Shown here in pieces: positions 36,376 to 45,690 of a stretch of DNA of 64,000 nt (its first letter is position 1; every line of letters starts with the position of its first letter). The notes beneath the pieces were generated by a model that was given only the letters and a program-made list of their open reading frames with translations, was not told where the DNA came from and did not search any database. The position numbers and the translations under genes are program-made. This DNA is from Ehretia macrophylla. Its lineage: Eukaryota; Streptophyta; Magnoliopsida; Boraginales; Ehretiaceae. The stretch lies in the NCBI GenBank assembly GCA_037974665.1, contig CM075772.1:42994552-43058551 (forward strand). The letters run 5' to 3'.

Positions 36376-38579
36376 ATCCATTTACTTATGAAATGCCTAT
36401 TACTACGATTGTGAAAATTGATGGATAATTTAACGTTTATTATTCTTTGGACTTATGGATTTGCCAAAGGTGAATTATTTATTTTGTGAATAGTAAATCT
36501 GATGAGACAAATTAAATTATTTTAATTGTATGATAATGTTATTATATGGACATTTACTTTATGATTGTGTATTTTAGATTCTACCCAAAGGAGAACTTTA
36601 ATACACTATGATGTTTTATTTATTTTATTTGAATCCATGATGTTGTCAGCATTAAGTATGTAGTCATTATTGATCCATGATTATATTGAAATGTTATGTA
36701 ATACTTGTACATATTTCTCTTCATTCGCATGCTTCATGTTTGACCGTGTAATTGACTTGACTTCTCTGAATGGTGTAAATAAGTTCAATTTCCCTTAGAT
36801 ATTTTGAATTTAGACCTAGCACTATGAATAATGAATCTCCTACCATTACAGATTCGAGCAATGAGTAAGAGAAGATTCATTATAAAGTTTGAAAATGGTC
36901 TAATAGATTAAACCTCATGTTTATGCGAATGACCATTCCACAAACTGATGATGCTAAAGAATACTTTAAGTTCGTGGAAGAAAAAGTTTCAATTCCACAT
37001 ATAGGTCATTCACTGATATGCTCATAGCTAGGTTGACAACCATGAAGCATGATAGGTCGAGAATTATGTAAGAGCATATCATAGAGATAAATAGTATTGC
37101 AGCAAGATTAAAGTTCTTGGGAATGATAGTGAATGCATGCTTCCTAGTGCGTCTTATCTTGAATTCACTACCTTTTGAATATGAGTCTTTTCAAATTAGT
37201 TATAACACTATTAAAGATAAGTGATTATGTGCATGAATTGACTAGTATGCTTGCTTAGGAGGAAATGAGATTGAGGAGTCAATTAAGTCACACTGTTAAT
37301 CTCATGGGTCAAGAAGATGGTAAAGAATTTAAAATGAACGAAATCAAGAAGAAAAGAAAGAGTCTGTTAACGATTCTTAGACTTGTTGGATAAAAGTTCA
37401 GGCTTGCAAGTGCCACTTTGTAATAAAGTTTGTTCACTTTTAAAGACTGTCTGAATTTAAAGTATGGTTTGAAAAATAAAGGTAGTTATCGTTCCATTAT
37501 ATGTTTCTAATTAATTTTGAGTGATGTTCTTCTTAATACCTAGTACTTGATTTTGTAGCTACCACTTATGTTTTCAATATGTTATAAGGATTTCTTATGA
37601 TGTAGAACATAAATTCAAAGTAAAGTTTTATTCATAGAAAATCATGTGAAGGCTCTAATTTGAAAATTTAAGGACTTATTGTTTATTCCTTAATTCTAGC
37701 CATCATATTAGTTTGTTATAGTTCTTTGTACCTGTAGTTTTAGAAACTTTGTTTCTACATCAAAGTTGGGTATTTCTGAATTTAGTATTAAGTTTGAATG
37801 TATATGTTTTAGTTTATTTTAGAATACCTTAATTGTTGGGTTCGATATTCTTAGTCATAAATTATATAAACTAAAACTTGATGGTATATTCTATGAATCC
37901 TCACTTATTGAGTAACATAATATTGGAATTAAGTATGGTAGATTAAGTGAAAGTTCTGCTTACTTGTGGCATAATTGTTTAGTTATATTACTAATGAATG
38001 ATTAAAAAGATTGGTATAGAATGAGATTCTTCTGAATCTAACTTTTACTGATCTTGGCATGTGTGTGGATTACATAAAGTTGAAGCCAATCAAACACAAC
38101 TATAAAGGAGCCACAAGAAGCATAGAGTTTCTTGAAATTACACACCCTAATGTTTATAGACCTTTTGATGCACCCTCTTAATGTAGAAAAGTATTTCACT
38201 ATCTTTATTATTGATTTTCACATGCATTATGATTATGTTTATTTTTGTTTAAAAAATTTGTGGAGTCCAACAATGATAGATTCATAAAGATGGTGAAGTT
38301 AGTGGGAATGATGAACCTTATAAAGTGAAAATTAAGGAAGTTGGGTTAGGTTTACTTTCACCCATTAATGTTTCTTTTCCAATATTACTCAAGGTGTTGT
38401 TGAATGTTCTGATAACACTGAACATCATATAAACGAGGAATTTCCTCCTATTAATACTAACTCACAAGAAGTTGACACATATGAACCTTAAGGAATAGCA
38501 TTAAGATCTCAAAGGGAGAGAGAAAGACATATATTCATGATGATTATGTAGTTTATTACCAAGCAATAAGCTTTAAGCT

Positions 38580-38860
38580 GTCTTCTTAATTAATAAAGAT
38601 AATTATTATATATGCTTATAGATCATAACATGAGTTACACATGATTAAGAGAAAAAACAATCAAGAATTTCAGGAGAATTCGAATTGTTGAACCTTGCTT
38701 CAATAGATCTGATTATATTACATGGTTGTCGAGAAAGAAGGGCAACTTTACTTTCCTTTTTGGATAAGTATGCCCTAAAAACAACTAGTACCTTGCATGA
38801 CATTTCAGTATAATGGATACATGTGCCATTTATTAGTATTAATGATTCATTTTATTTTTC
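38580..38860. repeat. 270-bp direct repeat, copy 2 (see 13360-13640)
   Basis: Right next to the broken end of the decayed copia element; same order of landmarks as copy 1 with about 10% differences by eye. Confidence 0.7.
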
Positions 38861-38943
38861 CTGATAGGAGGGAGACTTCCCTCTGTAATTTTATTATTTT
38901 TTTCCGTATGAATTATTTCTCATTGATCTGATTTCATCAATGT

Positions 38944-39313
38944 TGTTGAGTATGAAATTTATTGAGCCAAGCTGAGTACCGGTCCAATCTTCTAATCCAA
39001 GCTAAGGACCTGCACAAGGAAAAGGAAAGAAACAACGGGGGTTATCTCCTGCGTTTCACCTCGGACGAGAGAATTAGTATTTGGCTCAGGTATATTTGAA
39101 CTGACAAATTTGGAAGTAGAAAAGAATTAATCCCATACATTTTGCTTACTTTCCTTATGCTATTTATAGTCATGTGGTTGCCTTTTTTAGAGTAATGGTC
39201 CCTATCTGTCCTTTGCATGCTATTTTCATAACAAGTGTCTTGCAATGTGGGCTACTTTGTCATCATGGGCTTTGGGCCGCCATGACACTTGGGCCATTTT
39301 TATACCCATATCA
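38944..39313 (-). mobile_element. Solo LTR, 370 bp, probably gypsy Tat-like
   Basis: On the minus strand begins TGATATGGGTATAAAAATGG and ends CATACTCAACA; contains a TATA-like actataaatagc and a 3' part ccttttccttgtgcaggtcc resembling the Tat LTR at 59140. Imperfect 5-bp duplication AATGT/AATAT (38939-38943, 39314-39318). The empty site is at about 50505: tttcatcaatataaaac is uninterrupted there. Confidence 0.7.
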
Positions 39314-39402
39314 AATATATAAAAAAAAACAAAATGTATTTTAGAAACGTATGTAAACAAGAAAGGAACATTTTGGATCATACAAAATTATGATGGGAAG
39401 CC

Positions 39403-40303
39403 TATTAGAATATGTACTTGTCCTAAATAGAAAAATCATAAATTCTTAGACGAACTTATAGTATTCTTGGTTACTCCACTTAGCACCAATTGATTATAAG
39501 ATGGAAACTCATGATTCTTAACATGGCATCAAAGCTGCGCCCTTGGTCCAGTCACATTTCTCCACGTGCAACCTATCTCAAATCAGGTCCACTTGTGTTC
39601 AATCTTTCGTGTGTGTCATATTCCGCGTATCTTCAATATAACACGAGTGTTTAATCTTCCATGTGTGACTCATCTCAAAAATTCGGTCCACATGTATTCA
39701 ATTTTCCAAGTGTGACCCATCTCAAAATTAGGTCCACGCGTATTCAATCTTCCACGTGTGACTTCTCTCAAATCAAGTCACACGTAAGGGGAAATGTTAG
39801 AATATATACTTATCCTACATCGGAAAATCAGAAACTTTAAAACCACCTTATAAGATCCTGAGCTGCTCCGATTGGTACAAATTGGTTTTAAGATTAAACC
39901 TCAAACTTCTTAACATGGTATCAGAGTTGGACCCTTGGTCCAGTTTAATTCATTCGTATGTGACTCATCTCAAATCAGGTTCACTTGTGTTTAATCTTTT
40001 GTGTGTATCATATTCCACGCATCTTCAATTTGCCACGTGTGACCTATCTCAAAAAATTCGGTCCACATGAATTCAATCTTTCAAGTATTACCAATCTCAA
40101 AATTAGGTCCACGCGTGTTTAATCTCCCACGTACTGGCCTTTCCACGTGTGTTCAATCTCTTCCATATGCGGTCGTTTCTTAGTGTGTAATTCAATCTTC
40201 CACGATTGACCCCTCTTAAATCAAGTTACACGTGAAGGAGAGTATTAGAATATGCATTTGTCCCACATAGAAAAATCATAAATTCTTAAACCGTGCTTCT
40301 AGA
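39403..40303 (+). mobile_element. Tandem TRIM: LTR-internal-LTR-internal-partial LTR
   Basis: Three direct ~121-bp LTRs (39403-39523, 39795-39915, 40243-about 40303 truncated), consensus TGTTAGAATAT...TTCTTAACA. Each full LTR is followed at once by a tRNA-Met-type PBS (TGGCATCAAAGCTG; TGGTATCAGAGTTGG) and preceded by a purine tract (aaggggaaa; gaaggagag). Internal domains of 271 and 327 bp are non-coding and made of degenerate ccacgtgtg-ttcaatctt repeats. Size and lack of genes define a terminal-repeat retrotransposon in miniature. Confidence 0.85.
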
Positions 40304-40373
40304 AAAACAAAAGAACCATTTCATGTCTCATGCTTGCAATTAGCTGCACCAAATCAGAATACATGAAATAATT

Positions 40374-40978
40374 TCAAAATAAGACACACTTTTGAATTTC
40401 AAATCTCTCCACAATATGCAAGAACTCAAGTTTGATCTTCTTCAGTGTGGCAACATCTCTCATGTTGATCCTCTCGTAGGAGATTCAATAGAACAAGACA
40501 AGGCCAACTCTATGATGGATGATAAACACTTCAACTTTCTAATTAAATGTTGTTCACATGGCCTTATTAAGTTGGCATCCACGACCTTGTTAACTTCATG
40601 TGATGTAGAATTACTTACCCAACTTTTCAGGCTTAAATTTGAACCAAACATTTCATCAGTGGGTTTTGTTCTCGTAAACACTTCCATCATCATAATACCA
40701 AAACTATAAACATCACATCTTGTTGACACTATTCCTTCTAATCCATATTCTGCAATTAGATTGACAACTAAATTAGAAGTTAAGCATTCAAACTATTATG
40801 TAGAAAAGAATCATCGAAAGCAAAAGCTGAAGACTTCACCTGGTGCCATATAGCCCAATGTCGCAAGGGTAATAGTATGGCTAATACTTTCCCCTTCACC
40901 CAACAACTTTGCAATGCCAAAATCACTCACGTGGGCAACCATATCTTCGTTAAGGAGGATATTACTAGGTACTAAATT
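40374..40978 (-). pseudogene. LRR receptor-like kinase fragment (EFR/At3g47570 type), C-terminal kinase part
   Basis: Two exons: 40840-40978 ([27 protein letters not shown]: subdomains VIb-VIII with the DFG) and 40374-40749 (YGLEGIVSTRCDVYSFGIMM, RTKPTDEMF, DANLIRPCEQ, ELALSCSIESP), joined by a valid GT-AG intron. The 5' side stops abruptly at Pro-Ser-Asn of the catalytic loop where an unrelated dispersed repeat (ggtactaaattaaaa) begins, so the LRRs, membrane segment and N-lobe are missing. A 1-bp loss in ACGAGAGG near 40475 shifts the tail; the alternative frame reads INMRDVATLKKIKLEFLHIV to a stop at 40374. A gene remnant. Confidence 0.85.
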
Positions 40979-41097
40979 AAAACTTTTTACAATCTCTGGG
41001 GACTAAGCGTGTCACTTTTGAAACAATAAAGATGAAATTAAAAATAAAAAAGTGCAAAGAATGGGGACCATTTTGTGAAATTTACCTTATAAAAAAA

Positions 41098-42190
41098 CTT
41101 GAAAAATAAAAGAAGCAGAAATAGAAAATGTGTATAATGTATTTGTAACATGAGTGTTTTTCAATATATACGAGCTAGACGGCATCAGTGATTATTACAA
41201 GTCACTCTCAAAATCAAGTTAAGCAAAATGGCGAGACCATTAAACTTGACACGAGTCGAGTTTGATAACAATTGTTTGTAGAATAAGAATTAACGAAGAG
41301 TCGAAGACTTCTTTCGTAAGATTAAGAATTCATTTAATCTACTAGGGTGTTGGTCTAATAGTAATGTTACTCATTATTATGTGAGAGGCTGTGAGCGTGA
41401 GTCTCTCTAATTACGATATACAGTTTTATGCCTATCTTGAATAAAATAAAATAAAGAGAATTCATTCAATCAATCAGCTTTTGTAGGCAGTGGGAAAACA
41501 AGAATTTGGTAACCGCGGCCATATTTTAGTCTATGTAAAATAAGACTTGATGAAGCTTTTGAAAAGATCTGAGAATTCATTTTATCTATCGGCATATACA
41601 TAGGCGTTGAGAAAACAATGACTTGAATAACAATAAACCAAGGTAAGGCAACAAATTAATAATGAAAAGAAAAACCGAAGAAATTGCGAGTTTCTAGAAA
41701 ACATAATGTTATTAGCGGCTATAAAGACATGACAAGATCGAGAAATGGTCAGGTACGAGAAAAAACTCATAAAAAAAAGAGTTTATGACCTAGCATTTCT
41801 TATTTACTCGGAAAATAATTTGATTTTATTCCACATGTCAAAAATTACAAAATTTACAAGGAAGAAAGATATTACATCAGCAAAAAAACAATTCTCCGAT
41901 ATCTACACAAAAGAGTATTTTCTATATTTTCGATATATTATCTCATGAGAACAATTTTTTTCCTGACATGAGCTTCAATTTTTGTAATAATTTGTTCCTC
42001 CATCTGAATACAAAAGGATATTTTCTCACAATTTGTGACCTAATATTGCCATCAAAAGAAATTACAAAATCTTCATATAACATATCAAATCTGGAAATGA
42101 GCATTGTGTTGTCTTCATAATTAACGAAGATGATTATATATGCTTATAGATCATAACATGAGTTACATATACATGATTAACCCAGAATTT
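41098..42190 (+). repeat. PP2-like upstream/first-exon module, copy D
   Basis: About 90-95% similar to 52480-53580 and, inverted, 56080-57180. Contains a SINE (41342-41457). Near 41729 an ATG begins MTRSRNGQ followed by GTACGAG, and RVYDLAFL corresponds to RVCDLELP at 43.98 kb. The downstream part shares tatatgcttatagatcataa with other PP2 flanks. No PP2 lectin exon follows in this copy. Confidence 0.6.
41342..41457 (+). mobile_element. Short tRNA-like SINE in PP2 upstream copy D
   Basis: 116 bp with an A-box-like ggtctaatagtaatg, a B-box-like ggctgtgagcgtgagtc about 35 bp later, and an aataaaataaaataaa tail. Flanked by a 16-bp duplication, gaattcatttaatcta (41326-41341) and gaattcattcaatcaa (41458-41473). 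Copy C at 29.1 kb has the uninterrupted target. Confidence 0.7.
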
Positions 42191-42375
42191 CTAAAGAAAA
42201 TAATCTTTAAATTTTAAAAACGTGATCTTTTTCTTAAGAGTGATGATTTTGTACTCATGAAGATAAAATTAGGTCAAAATTTTAAAAATAGGATGTGAAT
42301 CCACATTGAGAGAGAGGTAGAAAGAAAGGAAAGAATGACATATATGTCTATTTTTAATATTCTTTAATTTTAAAA

Positions 42376-42927
42376 GAGTAAAATATGCTATACTCCCTGT
42401 GTTTTCATAAAATTACATTATAAACCCTATGTTTAAAAAGTCACGTTATAAACTCTGTGGTATTGAAAATGCTGTATATGACCCCCCGGTGCCGTTTATT
42501 TTTTTATCAATTTTAACGTGAGTATAATACACATGCCTATGATTCTTACACAAACTTGTTAGAAGTGTTTGCAATTAGAACATAATAAAATATTGTGCAA
42601 GAACCAGTTTCATCCTTATTCCCCCTTGTTTAAGATATATTCTCAATTATATTACAAAATAAAAATGTTGTAAATACATCATCTGATATTCAAAAAGTAG
42701 CAAATACCACATTCTGATATTAAAAAGGTTGCAAATATCCCATTTGATAAATGTCATACTTTTGTCATAGGCGTGTGTATTACACACATGTTAAAACTAA
42801 CAGAAAAATGGAGGGGAGTCATATGGAATATTTTCCATAACACAAGAATTATAACGCGACTTTTTAAAATACATAGTTTATGATGTAACTTTATAAAAAA
42901 CACAGAGGGATATGGTGCATTTTACTC
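42376..42927. mobile_element. Foldback MITE-like element with long inverted ends
   Basis: Left end GAGTAAAATATGCTATACTC and right end, inverted, GAGTAAAATGCACCATATCC; homology continues inward about 80-110 bp (tgtgttttcataaaattaca / tgttttttataaagttacat; aaaaagtcacgttataa / aaaaagtcgcgttataa). No clear target duplication and no ORF. Its left end also occurs in both palindrome arms, fused there to a truncated Stowaway copy. Confidence 0.6.
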
Positions 42928-43925
42928 ACTCTAAAATAAGAATTATGTGATCACATATTTATATGAAATAATTTTAGACGTACCTTAAATAATTGATGAT
43001 ATGACAAAAACATCTAGGATTTCAATCGGATAAATAATTATAAAATGACGGTTTCTGTGTTTTTCATTCCTCTTTGTTTTCGATATCATCTATTGTCTTC
43101 AAAACCATTTAGTTCTCTATTCTCTTTCCTTCTTATATCGCTCCACAAAAGAAAATAAGGAGGTTGTAAAAAATATGTAATCAACGAGAAGTGAAGTTGC
43201 TCCCAATTCAAGGTTAGGTGGAATTGTTCGGGCAGTAATTTATTATATGCAAATATTTCAAGTTTGTACGTATATTTTTTCATCATAAATACTATTTAGC
43301 TTTTAAATATTTCAAGTGTTGAGATGCATTGATGTATCACAGACATGAACACTAGAAAGAAGTCTTGTAGAAGACTAAATTTTTTCTCTTCCCTTGTGAA
43401 CGATCATGCATGTGGTAAGCTTACTAAATGAAGTACCTTTTTTTTTCATAAAAAATAAATTGTTAAAGAGAAACATCGCGCATTAAATGTATTTTTAATA
43501 AATTACATATTACTTCATTTAAAATTTTAAATTATTAAAGACAGATTATTATAGTTGGTTATAAATTATTAAAGAGGAATGATTATATTTATTTATTGTT
43601 TTCAGTATTTTATATTATAGAATGATGCTTCTAGATATGTAGGTTTTGCGTGGTTCAGCACATTATAGCAAAAATTAGTGAGTCTTCCCTTGTAACAATA
43701 TTTTATATGGAAATTGTGGGATTAGCAACTTATATCGCACCACAAAAGACGAAAACAGGTTGTTAAGAAATATTTTATCAAAGAGGATTAGTACTTAATT
43801 CACATCGTTCAGCAAAAGACAAAGAGGAGATTGTTAAATGCAAAATCTGTGAGCAAGAAAATATAAAATAATAATAAAAAAAGTAAAAAGCGAAAAAATT
43901 GCATGCAACTTCCTCCTGTAAATAC
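42928..43925. other. Upstream region of the PP2 gene at 44.4 kb
   Basis: AT-rich. Contains two related stretches, ccacaaaagaaaataaggaggttgt (43143-43167) and gcaccacaaaagacgaaaacagg (43736-43758), that also resemble 9680-9740. No protein-coding similarity recognised. Likely promoter DNA. Confidence 0.45.
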
Positions 43926-44011
43926 ATGAAGAATGGAGAAACGATCAGGTAAGCAGAAAACAAAGATAAAAAGAGTTTGTGACTTAGAGTTACCATTAAA
44001 AGATCAAGATG
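43926..44011 (+). other. Candidate first exon of the PP2 gene (two alternative readings)
   Basis: Reading 1: ATG at 43926, seven codons and two bases to a strong donor CAG|GTAAGC (43948), in phase with exon 44422. Reading 2: ATG at 43933 through KRVCDLELPLKDQDG to a donor GTAAAC at 44012, which would need an acceptor 2 bp further in. The RVCDLELP segment is partly conserved in copies at 29.4, 41.8 and 53.2 kb, favouring reading 2 as real coding sequence. RNA evidence is needed to decide; the call is tentative. Confidence 0.4.
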
Positions 44012-44280
44012 GTAAACACAAGCCCATCTTTGTGTGCATATTTGTGTTTTTCCTTTTTGTTCCTTCATTTTCTTGTTTAGTTGTTTTGCAGTATACAAAT
44101 TTCTTCTTTTCTAATTCATTAATGATTCATTATTAAAAATGTTTCCCGAAACTCAAACTAATTTTGATTCTTGTTGAATAAAAGACCTCCTGGATAGCAG
44201 CAAGACAGCTTTCAATTACATGGGGAGACGACCCAAGATACTAGAAATAGGCCATCCTTCCTGACAGTGCTGGGTTCATT

Positions 44281-44300
44281 CTCTCTCTCTCTCTCTCTCT
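44281..44300. repeat. (CT)10 microsatellite
   Basis: Perfect dinucleotide run in the presumed intron or promoter of the PP2 gene, followed by (CA/TCACA) rich sequence. Confidence 0.9.
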
Positions 44301-44421
44301 TTTTCACACACTCACACTCACATAAATAGAAAAAAATGTAATTGAAAAGTGTACAACATCTTTGACCCTCCCCTAATGTGCTTTCTTTCTTTTACGCGCA
44401 TATTTTATGTTGGGGTTGTAG

Positions 44422-44860
44422 AGAGGAGGTGTCTGAGCTTCTTCGAGTGTGTTGGTTTGATGTTCGAGGGAAGATAGACTCAAGATGGTTGCAGACAAAG
44501 ACTAGCTATGCTGCATACTTTGTGTTCAAAGTCGAAGAGGCCCACTGGGAGATTGATTCAGCAGTTGCTGCTGTAAGATTCCTAAAGGAAAAAACAGATG
44601 GGACTGATGACGAGGGCTACATGATTTTTGTTGCTAAGCTAAAGGAACCTAGGAAAACTGGACGATATGCACATCCTCGGGATGACGGATGGATAGAGGT
44701 TAAGCTTGGAGATTTTTACAACGATTTAGGAGGTGACGGTGAGGTGGAGATGCGATTGTGGAAGACAAAGAACCTTAACTGGAAATCCGGTCTCATTGTG
44801 AGGGGTATTTGTTACGCCCCTTGCTGCACCCCTTTCTGCAATAAGTGCTGTGAAAATTAA
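44422..44860 (+). CDS. PP2-type phloem lectin, terminal exon (best preserved copy)
   Basis: The open frame follows the acceptor GGGGTTGTAG at 44421 and ends with TAA at 44858-44860: 146 codons including stop. Conserved PP2-domain blocks (PF14299): EEVSELLRVCWFDVRGKIDS, TSYAAYFVFKVEEAHWEID, RDDGWIEVKLGDFYNDLG, GDGEVEMRL and WKSGLIVRGICYAP, then a Cys-rich tail CCTPFCNKCCEN not typical of the family. PP2 proteins are sugar-binding phloem and defence proteins; many are F-box fusions, but no F-box exon is seen within several kb. It is close to the exon at 12183 over its length, with intact frame and codon pattern. Its 3' region is interrupted by an LTR and then triplicated, which may alter mRNA ends. 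Confidence 0.8.
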
Positions 44861-44989
44861 TTGGCTTGTGTTTTGCCAAAATTATGTTCTAAATGAATTT
44901 AATTATGATATATGCATATATGTTTGGATAATTTTGATTGACAGGTTTACCATATTTATAAAAGAATTGAAAAGACAAATTGACATCTA

Positions 44990-45690
44990 TATTAAAAAAT
45001 GATTGAAGTTTTTCTTTTTCAAGAAAGGAAAGTTGCCTTATTCAAGACTTGCTTGGAGACAAAGTCTTTCCATACAACTCAAGACCTAAGCACGGATTAC
45101 CTTGTAGAGGTTTAGGCAACTAATTTAGCATATATAGAGAGCCTTACACGTCTGAAATAAATAGAGAAAAAGAGCGAGAAATAGAGCAGAAAACAAGGAA
45201 TATTTTCGAGTTGTCAGGTTTTACTGCAGCAGATTGACGATGTGCTGCAACAGAAGTCAGTAACAGAGGAAATCTGATAATCCATAAATTGCTGCAGCAG
45301 ACTGTGAAATAGACAGCTTATTTATGCTTTCGCTATGCATATTGTTTTAATCTTTTGATAGGAAGAGTTTTTATTTGTTTATTGTTTTGTTCATTCTTCA
45401 AGAGAAGAAGGTGTAGTTCTCGGGAGAGAACGTTACAAGTCGAGGGGAGCTCGCCAAACCTAGGTTCATTAAGGAGTTCATTATCAAGGCGTCAAAGTCA
45501 AGAGGGAGTCTGTACTTGTGTAAGTCCGTTGATATTGTAACTTGTGATTTATTAATGAAACAGGTTTGTTGGACCAGGGGAGGTCCCGTGGACGTAGACC
45601 ACACGGTTGAACCATGTTAAATCTCGGTGTCTGTACTTTCTGCATGCGTTTATTTATTTTGTTTTAACTTCTGTTATAACAAGATACTAA
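44990..45690 (+). mobile_element. Partial or solo copia-type LTR in the PP2 3' region
   Basis: A TATA-like catatatagagag at about 45129 is followed by an R/U5-like end: ggtcccgtggacgtagacc, ggttgaaccatgttaaatctcg and a terminus near ...gttataaca (45683). This pattern is typical of copia LTR 3' ends. The 5' boundary (about 44998, TGATTGAAG) and target duplication are not clear. Its 3' half is included in the tandem units that follow. Confidence 0.5.

Larger units (their letters stand above)
29491..38565 (+). mobile_element. Decayed Ty1/copia element, 5' LTR to pol linker, 3' end deleted
   Basis: 5' LTR 29491-29782 (292 bp; TGTAAG...CTTACA ends) with an internal TATA-like tatataaag. PBS-like TAGTATCAGAGCCGC at 29785-29799. 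The leader is interrupted by the Harbinger element (29825-34854) and resumes at 34858. A ~88-bp minisatellite fills 35670-36375. Degenerate gag starts at 36862 (MSKRRFIIKFENG, then IPQTDDAKEYFKFVEEK). Remnants of zinc knuckle, protease, pre-integrase (SAYLWHN) and integrase follow to about 38280. The linker ALRSQRERERHIF-DDYVVY at about 38490-38560 ends the homology; RT, RNase H and the 3' LTR are missing. Stops and frameshifts are pervasive: an old insertion. Confidence 0.75.
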
